Origin: Hypoxylon rubiginosum
Taxonomy: Eukaryota > Ascomycota > Sordariomycetes > Xylariales > Hypoxylaceae
Direction: 5' to 3'
DNA length: 64,000 nucleotides
Assembly (NCBI GenBank): GCA_902806565.1
Contig: CADCXA010000006.1
Span: forward strand, 682,001 to 746,000
Part shown: positions 47,344 through 58,152 of the stretch, piece by piece
Numbering within the stretch: the stretch's first letter is position 1
Layout of the letters: the number at the start of each line of letters is the position of its first letter
The notes under the pieces: model-generated
Databases searched by the model: none
What the model was told of the DNA's origin: nothing
The model's input: the letters and a program-made list of their open reading frames with translations, nothing else
Made by a program: the position numbers and the translations under genes

Positions 47344-48627
47344 ATGTCTTCTTTTCAATCGACTGGGAATGCGCCAGCGCAGCGAATTCCAGCCTGGAAA
47401 CGATTGGGCCTCAAGCTTAAAGCTGCACCCGACGAGCAGAGCCAGAACGCTACCCTATACCCAAGTACCGCTGCTCCGCTGGTGCCCAACCATCGTCGGG
47501 AAAATCCTGCCGGCCCTATCGACACCAATGCGAAGAGAAAATCTTCTGGCGTTCCTGCATTAGACCGCTCGGCAAAAAGGGCAAAGACAGACGCTCCTCA
47601 AAACCAAACTACACCTATTCGGACCCCCAAGAAGGCCAAGTCGGTCTCATTCGCCGTCGACTCTACCCAAGGAGCCGGGTCACCAGCAGCAGCAAACGGC
47701 ACACAACCCTCCACCAAGCGAAAACAACCCTCCACTAAGAAATCCGTCCCGGCACCCGCAAAACCACTCAAGAAGCAAGCCCCTGTTAATCTAGAACCAG
47801 CACTTGCCTATCTACGGCAGTGGCACACCTCCAAGGACACGTGGAAATTTAACAAAAACCATCAGACTAGACTGCTAGAGCAAGTCTTCGCGGATGAGAC
47901 CACAATACCGGCAGCTGATATCCACGTCTTCTATGAGTACATCCGGGGCTTGAAAGGAGCTGTCAGATCGAGACTCAGAGAGCTAGCGTCTGGTACTAAA
48001 GCCCTGGACATGGAGCAGGGACCCGAGGGATTTCCCGCCTCTGGCAAGGAGATGGCGGAGAGGAAGCAGAGGGAGTACCAAGAGGTCATCGCAGCCTTCC
48101 TGGGACAGCCGAGGACGCCCGGCAAGCGACGATTTGAGGAGATAGACTACGTGCTTCGAACTGCCGATATGGAGATGCAGCGCCGGGTTGTCAAGCGAAT
48201 GCGTTGCGAGATGGTGTTGGACGAGTTGTCCGATAGCGAGACCGAGACTGCGTCAACGACTACTGCCACTACAACTTCTACGGAGAACGAAAGCAGTGCC
48301 GCCGGGGACTTGGAGGATGGCGCAAATGGAGTTGCCACCGATGGAGGAGAGGATACACTTCGCCTCAGGTTGAACGATGGTCCTCAGCAACGACTTAAGC
48401 GGAAGCGGAAGGTCCGAACCGCTGTCGTGGACGAAGAATCTAGTTCAGAGTCGGACTCGTCATCGTCTTCTGGCGGCGAATCGGACTCGGACGCTGGCTC
48501 GAGTAGCTCATCCGACGAGTCAGATGACGAGGTGGTACAGCCACAGCTACTTGCGAACGAAGTTGACTCGTCTAGCAGTTCTTCGTCGTCTTCTGAAGAT
48601 TCGGATTCAGATGAAGATGACGACTGA
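47344..48627 (+). CDS. WKF-domain protein (C7orf50-like), nucleolar type
   Basis: A single exon of 427 codons from ATG 47344; the frame is open upstream to 47260, but the codons there read as leader. The first 130 residues are basic and disordered, with nuclear-localisation-like runs (KRKSSG, KRAKTD, PKKAKS). Residues about 150-205 hold the WKF domain: LAYLRQWHTSKDTWKFNKNH, which names the family, then LLEQVF. The C-terminal third is acidic and Ser/Asp-rich (SSSSSSSEDSDSDEDDD), typical of nucleolar proteins. Family members such as human C7orf50 are linked to ribosome biogenesis; the exact role is unknown. Length is usual for fungi. Confidence 0.85.
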   Translation: MSSFQSTGNAPAQRIPAWKRLGLKLKAAPDEQSQNATLYPSTAAPLVPNHRRENPAGPIDTNAKRKSSGVPALDRSAKRAKTDAPQNQTTPIRTPKKAKSVSFAVDSTQGAGSPAAANGTQPSTKRKQPSTKKSVPAPAKPLKKQAPVNLEPALAYLRQWHTSKDTWKFNKNHQTRLLEQVFADETTIPAADIHVFYEYIRGLKGAVRSRLRELASGTKALDMEQGPEGFPASGKEMAERKQREYQEVIAAFLGQPRTPGKRRFEEIDYVLRTADMEMQRRVVKRMRCEMVLDELSDSETETASTTTATTTSTENESSAAGDLEDGANGVATDGGEDTLRLRLNDGPQQRLKRKRKVRTAVVDEESSSESDSSSSSGGESDSDAGSSSSSDESDDEVVQPQLLANEVDSSSSSSSSSEDSDSDEDDD

Positions 48628-49128
48628 TCGGATCTCCAACTACATACATCCTCACCCCTACTAATGATACTCTCTTGTACTAAGCACGGACTACGCAAAA
48701 GGATACCCGGATTCTCTCACGATAGACGGTTAGGTTGCAATAAAAATTCATTCCAAATGTTAATAACGACCCAAGACGCTCGTTTCTTCTTTCATGACTG
48801 CCATTTGATTATACCATCGGCTCCTACTTGAATCTGAAGGCCCGTCCCGTGTATCGTACCGCATGCAATTTAGACGAGAACCCTGCGTCTTATGCAACCT
48901 AAAATAGCAAACCCCTTTAAAACGCCCAATGCCCTATATAACTGCGTACCCAGGCACCAAGACGCGAAGAAAGTCACCAAGGGTTCTCCTGACCGAGACC
49001 TTCACCGAAGAAGAAGAAAAAAACTGTTTGTTTCTTTGTTTGTTGCCGTAGTAAGAGGTAACCTAAATGTGTACCCCTGATGGAGCTTCACCCCCCCGCC
49101 TGCTCATGACCTGCTTCGGGCCAGTTTC
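48628..49128. other. Intergenic between convergent genes
   Basis: 3' flanks of the WKF gene (+) and the four-helix membrane protein (-). Nothing else was seen. Confidence 0.5.
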
Positions 49129-50094
49129 TTAGGAATCAATAGGGTCTTCGAGGTATTCGTAGTCGTCTTCCGGCGGTAGCAGCCAAGCAGAGGTGGCTAG
49201 GCCTGCTGCAAGTAGAATGGAGACGCTCGCACTGACGGTGCACAAGACCCAGGACCAATCCAGAGACCAGCCGGGAATAGAGAATTGAGAATCGGTATCG
49301 AAAATGTAGGCCTATATAATCGTTTTCAATTAGCACCAAGTATATTAGAGGCCGGCGACTTGTTGATCATAACGTACCATGATACCTATGCTGGCGAACT
49401 CGACAGCGGCGTCGGCGAGCAGGAAGCAGCCGATCAGCTTCCAGCCCGACTCGCGCTTGTACTTGCCGCCGGCCATGACGACGAGGAAGGTGATGAGGGT
49501 GGCGAGCTCGACGATGGTGGCGAAGGAGATGAGGAAGCCACTGCTCCTCCACATGGAGCAGAAGAACTGGTCGTCGCGGCAGTCATCGTCGTTGGGGAAG
49601 GGCCTGCAGATCGGGTCGTCGACCGAGGAGCAGCTCTTGTGGAGGCCGATGTACTTGGTGAACGTCGAGCCCGTGTCGGCGGTGACGGAGTACGACACCC
49701 AGTGTGGCGTGAGGATGGATACGATTGTCAAGACCGTCGCTGTTGGTGGTGGGGAGAGCCTTGCGTTAGCATTATGTATTATTTATTTGAGGTAAGTATC
49801 ACGACCCGCCGCTATTTCGCAGCTCCACCAACCACCCCTCTTCGAATCGAATGACTATAGCATTCTTCAAAATGCTTCATATAGTAAACAATTTGAATCT
49901 TTGCATTTGAAAACTTCCCATCCCAAAACCATGATGAAATGAACTTCGTGCGACTTGTGCTAGAGATAGGGGACATGTTGGGTAATGATAGAGTCCGGTA
50001 TGCTTCTGCCCGTGGAGCGGTCAGATATAAAAAATGATGACGTACTGCAGACAAAGACGCCGAGGGCGATATTGTAGACAATCGGGCGCGTCAT
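49129..50094 (-). CDS. Four-transmembrane protein, claudin/tetraspan-like (3 exons)
   Basis: Exons in reading order: 50046-50094, 49378-49739 and 49129-49311 (594 nt, 197 residues). Helix 1 is VYNIALGVFVCTTVLTIVSI, spanning the first exon junction. An extracellular loop with five cysteines follows (CSSVDDPICRPFPNDDDC, then QFFC). Helix 2 is SFATIVELATLITFLVVMAG, helix 3 CFLLADAAVEFASIGIMAYI and helix 4 WVLCTVSASVSILLAAGLA, before a short acidic cytosolic tail (PPEDDYEYLEDPID). This layout, with a cysteine-rich first loop, resembles the claudin/SUR7/PalI group, but the WxxW and Cys signatures were not clear enough to name it. A conserved fungal protein of unknown function, probably in the plasma membrane. 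Confidence 0.8.
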
Positions 50095-52482
50095 GGCGGT
50101 CGGGAGATAGAAGGAGAAGAAAAGAAAGAGCAAAAAAACAAGGAGGCAATAAGACTTTTCCTATCCTTCAACTAATGTGTTCCCCTTTTTGAAGCAATTT
50201 CGAAAAAGGTTGTTCTCATGTCCAGATGAGACTTTGCGCTTCGGAAAGGTGTCGTTGGGTTTTAGGAGGAACAGCAAAATATCAAATGAAGCGACTTATG
50301 CTACAAGTTTGGCTCTGTTTAGGTTGAATTAGTTGCACCATTCGCTGCAGATCATGTGGCCGTGTGGCTGGAGTCACGTCGAAAGGGCCGCTAAAACATC
50401 CACCGAAGCCTACAAAGTCATTGGAACCCCTGTAACGCACATATCGGTTCGTGCATTAGGATGGGAGGATGGCAAAAGGTGGCCCCTCCATAGCTCGAGG
50501 CGGGTCGATTTGATTGGCCAGAATCGATTCAACTCGCTTATCTTATCAGCTAGCGTGTTGGAGAGCTCCAAGGTTTCTTTTCCCTTTCCATTCTGCATTC
50601 ATCAATACCTCATAAAATGTAACACTTTGTTTCCCTCTCGCCTCTCTTTGTCTGCGTCACGAAGTCGAGAAGACTACAAAGACACAAACATGAGTATGAG
50701 CAAAATCAGCTCTTCGCTCTCGCTCTCGAGAAGGATATCCGATGACAAGTCGATGCAAACTTATCATGACTCGCTGCCACTAGAGAGAGAGAGATAGAGA
50801 CGAGGATGCCATCATGTCTCAAGAGTCAAGAATGGGAAAGCCTTGCCGCGACGCATCTACGACGCACGGCACACCGCGTTTTCATAGGATCTGCAATTCC
50901 CTACTACTCTATCTCGTCTAAAGTGGGATTTGGCGGGGTGCTGCTGCATCCCACCGACTTCTCCATACGCCATCTCGCCATCCATCCCATACCTTACCGA
51001 CAATACCCATGCTACGATATTTTCATAAGCTTCTTCTAATAAGAGCCTTTGGCACCAAGAACTCTGCCGTGCTTGCCGCATGTTCTAGCGTGTAAGATGC
51101 ACAGACATAGACGTCTACAGACTGTTCCGGTGAAACTTTCGGCAGCATGCGCAAGTGCCAGTGCTTACAGTTTGGTTTATTGGTTCCCCATATTCGAGTC
51201 TTAGACGTTGGTGGGTGTCTTTTCTTCTTCTTCACCTTTATCTACAGTAGGTAGGTATGATAGATAAGGTGCAACATCCCAATATTACATAAGACTTACA
51301 CGGTATCTACATGTGTAAGTACATAGTAGATAGGTAGAGCGATGTTATCCAGCTCGCTTCCGACCTCGAGGCCACCAATCGTGGCTTTTAAACGAAAGGC
51401 GTGGCAAGCTTGAAGGTTGCAAGCTCTCTCTTCTCCAATCATGAATGGTTGTCTTGAATTGGATCTTCTTACCTACCTACCAACCTACATAGTTCATGAC
51501 ATTCGTACTGTAGCCAAGGGGCTATAATATGGGGACCATTCACGAGCTGTTTAGCATGAATACCCGCCGTCGGCGCTAAAGCATCGATTAGCAAGCATCT
51601 CCCTTCTAATACTACCTACCTAAAGTTTGATAGTAAGGGTCTGAGGGGTCTACGGCCAAAACCTCAGATCAAGGGGCTTCATGCGGGTCATCCCACATGA
51701 AGATATTATCACTGGATTACATATCTGGTATAGTACTGCCTAGGTGCCGCGATCGGCAATATATTAGAACGTGAATCAGATCAAAGGATACTTGGAGTCT
51801 TCAAGAACCAGTATACGAACTAGCATATGTATTTCAAACTCTACAATCGAGAGAGATACACATGCAAGGGGAACAAGCACGCAAGATCTGAGCTACCACA
51901 CGTCAACCTCTTAGCCCTCCCCTAGATCCTAGATGCATCATCGTTCTTCTGTACCAAACCGCATTCGGTCATGATTCATCAGATAAGCAGATAATCGGCC
52001 CTCCTCGCGCAAGCGGCGCCCTTTACTCAAGTTCGGCTTTAGCGGCCCGGCCGAACTATGATATCAAATAGATCTGGTAAATACTTCTATCTTGCCCTTC
52101 TTTTTGAGCTTAACATATATTTTTCTTTTTTATATAACCTTTTTCTCAGACACTCGAGATATATAAACTTGGCCCTGGAGGTCGTGGCGTCTGTTAAGGT
52201 CCATCTACTGCGCGCTGACCTCTACTAGTAACGCCACTTAGCACAACACTAATCTAAGCTGATATTTGGTCGAAGTTTGAAGAGGGATCCAAGCACTCTC
52301 GTTTCCCTCTTCCCAGTATCTAAATCGGCGCTATGGACAGCTGAACTCTTTGTTTTACATCTATGTGCCATGAGCACTCTGCAGTCTGTTACATACTGGT
52401 GTAGAAACCGCGGTTGACACGTTTGAAAATTACTGGTCTTAATTCTGTTGATGACCTCGGTCTAGATTCCTGGCATATCACA
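50095..52482. other. Intergenic, no gene recognised
   Basis: The left end is the promoter of the four-helix membrane protein and the right end the promoter of the SIS isomerase gene. ORFs such as 50333-50797 are chance frames. Numerous ACCTACCTA runs occur at 51465-51490 and 51612-51625. Confidence 0.45.
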
Positions 52483-53721
52483 ATGGTTGAGCATCATCCA
52501 GTCCACAACAGCGAAGTTTATCTATTAGGATTGACAGCGCGACCTGAAGTTCCTCCGCCTTCTCCGCCATCCCCCTCAACAGCAAGAGAATCTGAGCCGA
52601 GCAGCTCTATCGAAGAGCTCGACTTAGACGATGCCAGTGATGAGTTTAAAGAACCATTGGAGACGGACTCGCTTGCTAAGCAAAGGGTTTCGGGCGCCAT
52701 TCACGTCCTAAATACCGAGGCAGTTGCTCTCCGGAATCTTACTCAGCTATACAAGACTGATGCCACAGCTGCTGAGGGCTTCAATGACGCGGTCGGAGCT
52801 ATAACTAAACACAATGGCAAACGAGGCAAGCTGGTTATCATAGGAGTTGGCAAGTCCGGTCACATTGGGAAGAAGCTGGTTGCGAGCTTCAACAGCCTTG
52901 GCGTTCAATCGACTTTCCTCCATCCAACTGAAGCTCTACACGGGGACCTTGGGAAGATCGGAAGCCATGATACCGTCCTCTTTATCACTTTTTCGGGCAA
53001 GACGTCGGAACTACTTATTCTATTACCACACATAGATGTGACCTTGCCAGTCATCGTTCTCACCTCCCACACACGACCAGATGAATGCGAGATCATCCGC
53101 CAGCGGCAAGGCACAATTCTCTTGCCGGCACCAATCCACGAGTCGGAGACCGTTTCTTTCGGCGTCTCAGCTCCTACCACGTCGACCACCGTAGCTCTAG
53201 CATTGGGAGACGCACTTGCTGTGGTGGCATCTCAGGAGTTACACCCCACCGTTGCGCCCGTTTTCGCAAAGAACCATCCCGGAGGAGCCATAGGCCAGAC
53301 ATTCCGCGGGCCTCGCCAAATACGCGACCTCGCAATTCCACTACACGAGATTCCCATCTGTTCGAAACTGGGCGACGACGCGACTGGTGCGGATATACTT
53401 AAATGGGGCTACAGCTCGCAATCTGGATGGGTTTTGGTGGACGATGCGATCACGTCACCCAGGCGTATCAAGCGACTAGACACAGACCATATGACGATGC
53501 CGATATCCTCGATTCCGGACTTGATGGTCGAGCGAGGGGAGTGGATTAGCATACATGCCGACACCATGATATCGCAAGCTGCCGAGTGGCTCAGGGGGCC
53601 TCTAATATCGCCTGATTACGACGAGGCGGCTTGCACCGAAGACTCGATTCTGGCTATTACGGACGGCATGGAGATTATCGGCGTTTTAGAAGCTGGCCAA
53701 CTTCTAGACCAGCAGGAGTGA
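52483..53721 (+). CDS. SIS-domain sugar phosphate isomerase, KpsF/GutQ type
   Basis: A single exon of 412 residues from ATG 52483; the frame is open back to 52414 without another ATG. After a Pro/Ser-rich start and an acidic block (SSIEELDLDDASDEF) comes a SIS domain at about 60-270: VIIGVGKSGHIGKKLVASF, FLHPTEALHGDLG, TFSGKTSELL and KNHPGGAIGQ. These are the signature segments of D-arabinose-5-phosphate isomerases of the KpsF/GutQ family. In bacteria the enzyme converts ribulose-5-phosphate to arabinose-5-phosphate for KDO synthesis; fungi lack that pathway, so the fungal substrate is uncertain. The last 140 residues look like a degenerate CBS-domain pair, as in the bacterial proteins. No intron was seen. 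Confidence 0.87.
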   Translation: MVEHHPVHNSEVYLLGLTARPEVPPPSPPSPSTARESEPSSSIEELDLDDASDEFKEPLETDSLAKQRVSGAIHVLNTEAVALRNLTQLYKTDATAAEGFNDAVGAITKHNGKRGKLVIIGVGKSGHIGKKLVASFNSLGVQSTFLHPTEALHGDLGKIGSHDTVLFITFSGKTSELLILLPHIDVTLPVIVLTSHTRPDECEIIRQRQGTILLPAPIHESETVSFGVSAPTTSTTVALALGDALAVVASQELHPTVAPVFAKNHPGGAIGQTFRGPRQIRDLAIPLHEIPICSKLGDDATGADILKWGYSSQSGWVLVDDAITSPRRIKRLDTDHMTMPISSIPDLMVERGEWISIHADTMISQAAEWLRGPLISPDYDEAACTEDSILAITDGMEIIGVLEAGQLLDQQE

Positions 53722-54672
53722 AGAGGAAGAGTTAATATTTCGCGTATTGTATATTGCTTGGCCGGCTTGAAAAGCGACGGACTCGAACGATCATCATTGG
53801 AAATTACCTGGTATATTCATATACCTAAAATCGGGCGGAGTAAATTTTTTTTTTAGAATCGGGTTTGCGAACGGAATGCTATACGGATTTATCCTCGTTG
53901 TCGATATCGCCTGGCGAGGTCGTCATATAATTGACCTGACCTATCCATGAGGTGGTTCATGGACTTTGAACGAACACTGTTTTTATCTTGTCATCGAAGC
54001 CAGCCGGTAAGCCTATTTCAAAACCAGTGAAGATTCCATATACTCCTAGCGACATGATGGTGTTGCATTGCTCCTTCACAAGGAGTAAACCACGATAATA
54101 TGACTACCATGCGAAGAGTCGGGTTGGCCGTATGAACTCTCGGGCCTCTGGACAATCAGTCCGTCTTTGAGACGTGGTACCTACTTCTGTTTACAACCTT
54201 GGTCGATAAGATCCAAGGCAGGTAAGAGTCGTTTTCATGGGAAGTATGATATACCATACAGTATATAATTGTTATTCTTGCTGTGTAGCGGTGTTTAGGC
54301 TGGAACAGATGGAAGATCGAAATACTTTAGGAAACCGCTGAACACTGTTGAGGCGTGGTCCCCCTTTTCGCCTCTCCCTAGCTAATATAATCTTAACCCC
54401 CCTGAAATTCAACTTCATAGTTCTATCGACATAAAAAATATCATGCGTGTCTCCCTTTTCCGACCACATTTAAGACGTTGTTCCCCATGGTTAGAATCAA
54501 GTGCGAAAAGTCTGACTGCTTCTATTGAAAAGGCCGTAGACGAACTCCTAATCCCATAGAACATTTCCTAAAGAGAGAATGAAAGGTAGGTACCTGGTAG
54601 GTATGCATGTAAACTGTCCAAGTCGAAGCGTTATTATTGTCCAACCCAGCACACGCTCCTACGTCGCCTTCT
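53722..54672. other. Intergenic between convergent genes
   Basis: 3' flanks of the SIS gene (+) and the small secreted protein (-). A T-tract lies at about 53847-53854. Nothing else was seen. Confidence 0.5.
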
Positions 54673-55176
54673 TCAGGTGGAAGTAGAAGTAGAAGTAGAA
54701 GAAGTAGCCCGCGACAGCGACGCCCCTTGTGACCACGAATCCGGCTCCCTCGTCGCCGTCGGGGACTGCACGCCGCTTCCGCCGGCGCCGGCGCCGGTCC
54801 CGGGCACCGTGGCCGGGTCCGTGGTCAGCGCCTCGTCGATGGCGGAAAACGTCAGCCCGACGCTCGGCGGCGGCGGGCCCGTCTCGCCGGGCTGCGTCAC
54901 AATGACCGTGTACGGGCGGCCGTCGCTCCAGAAGGTCATCGTGGTGAGGCCGCTCCCGACGCCGCCGCCGCCGCCGGCCGCCGCGCGGTTCGTGACGGGC
55001 GAGACCCACGAGGTCGCGTTTAGGGGGGGAGGTTTTCCGGTGACGGCGCTGGCGGGCTGGCGGCGGTGATGGATGGGGATGGCGGCGGTGCCTTGTGGGA
55101 GGGCGAGCGCGGTGGTGGTAGTGGCGGATAAGAGGAGGACGGTGAGGAGGAGTGATGGCGCCCGGGACAGCTGCAT
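54673..55176 (-). CDS. Small secreted Ser/Thr/Gly-rich protein
   Basis: A single exon of 167 residues. Residues 1-25 are a signal peptide (SLLLTVLLLSATTTTALA). The mature part is low-complexity, with Pro/Gly and Ser/Thr runs (AAAGGGGGVGSGL), one short ordered-looking patch (TTMTFWSDGRPYTVIVTQPGE) and a C-terminal Ser/Thr repeat (SSTSTSTST). Cysteines are absent. It could be a cell-wall mannoprotein. No GPI signal exists in this frame, but the frame shifted by one ends in a hydrophobic tail, noted in the findings. The sequence is very GC-rich; I do not recognise a family. Confidence 0.55.
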   Translation of the reverse strand: MQLSRAPSLLLTVLLLSATTTTALALPQGTAAIPIHHRRQPASAVTGKPPPLNATSWVSPVTNRAAAGGGGGVGSGLTTMTFWSDGRPYTVIVTQPGETGPPPPSVGLTFSAIDEALTTDPATVPGTGAGAGGSGVQSPTATREPDSWSQGASLSRATSSTSTSTST

Positions 55177-56802
55177 GGTGGACGGAGGGAAGGAAACGGG
55201 GCTTGATACCGTGTGAACGAGTGTGGGCGTGTGTTTCTGGCGCTGGTGGGTGAGGAAAAGGGGTTGGGTCTGTCGAGTGTTTGTTATTGTGGAAGACTTC
55301 GAAGATGCTTTATATTAACGTGGGTTTTCCTAGAGGCACATCTTCTCAACCTCTGTGAGGATGTGTAGTGTCTATATGGTCCATTCCCCCCCTTTAAGAA
55401 AAGGAAAGAAAAAGAAACCGGTTCCTGGTTCTACGAGAACCGTTGACCGTTGCCTTATTGATCTCAACTTGACATCAGAAGTACCACTGTATTATCTATA
55501 TAGCTGAAGGAGTATTGATATTGTCTTAAAAGGTGTCGCGGCCCGAGTTGCACCACCTACCACAGGCCGTTAGGACTACCTACCTTGTAGCTAGGTGCAA
55601 CCCGAGTTTGCTGTGTTTGCCATGGATCGCAGGGGCTTATCGAGATGGCCGTACTTGTCGTGACTTTCCATTGCCAAGTTCTGCTCTGAATACCTCTCAC
55701 TTGAACTACCAGACGTACTACGGAGTGATGTTTCACCACGTCTAGATATGGTTCCTGACATATTGCCCTCGCAGGCTCGCAGGTGTACATGAGCTCAAAG
55801 CAGCAATGAGTTTCCTTATGTATTCAATTCTTGTGCTCCATAAGCTGGTAGAAAAATGACCACTGTGTTACACTCTTAAACTCCTTCCATCATAAAAACC
55901 TGTCCTGACTCATTACAAGTTCGAGTGTAGCAAGCTCGAATTAAGAAGTAGGGGCCAAAATAGGATATCTTGCCTCGTCGCCAGTAGCACAGATCCTCCT
56001 CTATATTGTTACATCCCGTAGTCCAGCAAATCAACTTTAAACCCTATCCGCTCACGGCTGCACCGTTCGCGGCCACGGGAGTTGTATTGCGAAACGTGGC
56101 CCCTGGTCGCATGCAGCGATGATCCGCTATGGTAATACGTTGAAATGTGATTTGCGCACCCTTAGATAACTAGTAGGTGAAGCTGAAAAGAGCAAGATAT
56201 ATCTCTAAATCGGACGACATTAGGCGGCTATCTCGGCATCGATACTGCAGCTCCTCTTGTTCAACCCGCCCGACAGGAGATGTCGTGCGCAGAGAAAAAC
56301 AGGAAAGCGAGAAAATGGTCGAATAGATCCTGGACGGCATCTACCTACATCTCACTGTCATGTACCCTACAACTAGCCGACGGCCCTCAATATGTAGATG
56401 AAGCAAACGCTTTTCGACCTCAAACTTCGTCTTGATGTGTTCTGACAGGTTGCCGGTAGTGACGGATTAGCGGCGATCTTTGTTCGCTGAGGTATTTGCA
56501 TCTGGATCTGACTTGATGGTTTATTAAGCACTAATGTGGTAAATATGTAAAGTAAGCATATACAGCGAGCCCTAAACCAAGGGCTTCTCATATCCACGTG
56601 ATGTATGCCCCCGTACGTCTGTGTGCCCTCCTGTATAAGGTCGCACGTAGGCATGTGTGATATTTCTAGTGAGTCGAGTTCAATGCGGTAGACTTTCGAG
56701 TTAAAGGAGGACCCCGCCACACGGAGGTGGAATAAAGGATGAACTGGCTGGTGGGAGCTCGTAGTAAGAGTTTGGTATATCGTAAATCGTTTTCTGGTAG
56801 GA
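55177..56802. other. Intergenic, no gene recognised
   Basis: The left end holds the promoter of the small secreted protein, with TATATTA at 55310-55316. The rest is the 3' flank of the membrane protein gene and unassigned sequence. Confidence 0.45.
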
Positions 56803-58152
56803 TCAGTAAGGGGGGTGATACTGTGATTGTGATTGTGATGATGTCGATGGCCGTGGTACGGCTCGGGCCGTTGCCAGCCAAGGTGATGTCAAGGCCACTT
56901 TCACATTCCGATCAAATTCCCCTTCTAGCTCCATTCTTCTCCTTATTTCTTCGTCAGCATCTTGGTGTATTGCGCCCGTAACGCCTGATCCTATTGATCG
57001 ACTATCCGCATTTTGAATAGGCGAGCCCTCTATCTCCATTCTTCTCCTCGTTCTTCCGTCTATGGCTTGTAATGTTGTGCCCTCCATCTCACCGTGAGGA
57101 ACGGTTCTAGCGTGTGCGTGCGTATCTGATTGCGATAGCGGTGGTGGTGGTGGTGGTGGTGGTAAGCACGGTGTCGATGAATCCCACACGTCTCTCCCGT
57201 AAGGTTGGTGATATTGGGGTCTCTCGGACGGACTAGGCGTTTCTCGAGGGACGGGCGAATAAGTCGGGAACGCTTGTGCGCCGGTATCTGCATCCTTCCC
57301 GCCGCTGTTTGCGAATTCGGCAATGTGAGCTGCTGGAGGCCTCTTATGAGCTGCTTTCCGCGTTCTGTACATCATAAGCAGGGCGGCCCCTAGAGCCATG
57401 AGCCCAGTAAACCCAACAGAGACACCAATGCCTATTCCGGCTGCGGCACCGGCTGAAATTCGGCTGCCACTGGCGTCATCGCAGGTCGAATTTCCTTGCG
57501 TTATCGTGTTTGCCAAGGCTTCTGATATTGCGGCGTCGCAGCTATTCGGGCTGGCCGTCGTAGATGCTGTTGCGGAATCCGTCTCGGTAGCGGCGAAGAT
57601 CCAGCCATTTACGGGGATCGCTGCGGCAGTCGTAGCTTGCGAGACACTAGAGCTAGTAGTCTTCCAGCCGTTATCATCCACAGCATATGTGACTACGCTC
57701 CCTTCATTAACCTGGGACGTGCATTGGCCGGTGCCTCCAGGGGCCATGAACCTCACGAATGAGTAGTTACTGCGGGAACACTCTTAATAGGCTGTCTTTG
57801 AAATCATGTAAGGTCAAACTTACAATGGACAACATGCTACGAAGGTGCTCGAGGCGTCCTTTTTGGATAACGTAGCTGTATAGTAGTCTTGTGGGCAAGT
57901 GACGGGTCCTATGCTCAACACCGTCTCTTTGATAGGACCAAATCGATCCTGTAACCACCAGGTCGTCACCGGCTTGGGAAGACATGTGACATCTGTACTC
58001 ACGTCTATTCCATAACCCGGATCCCAAGCCGCAAGGACATTTGGGACGTATTTCCACAGGAGGCTTTCGCAACCGGGTTGACTGGGATGGGCTGTTGGAA
58101 TCGGAATCCAAGAAGTAACAACGCCTGTATTCGTTTCGGGTAGCCGGTTCAT
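56803..58152 (-). CDS. Single-pass membrane protein with Cys-containing ectodomain (2 exons)
   Basis: Exons in reading order: 57824-58152 and 56803-57769 (1296 nt, 431 residues). The N-terminal half (1-230) has cysteines and aromatic motifs: AWDPGYGIDVSTDVTCLP, TTWW, CPQDYYTA, a Cys-Cys pair at the exon junction, then APGGTGQC. It reads like the ectodomain of fungal wall-anchored or sensor-like proteins. A Ser/Thr-rich stretch and a Gly-rich helix at about 235-265 (AGAAAGIGIGVSVGFTGLMA, then LGAALLMMY) follow, with a basic stop-transfer (RTRKAAHKR). The cytosolic tail is disordered and Pro-rich, with a PPPPPPPP run from a GGT repeat at 57140-57163 on the plus strand, and ends in repeated RRRMELEG-like units. 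No N-terminal signal peptide is visible. Related fungal proteins with this layout are uncharacterised. Confidence 0.78.
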
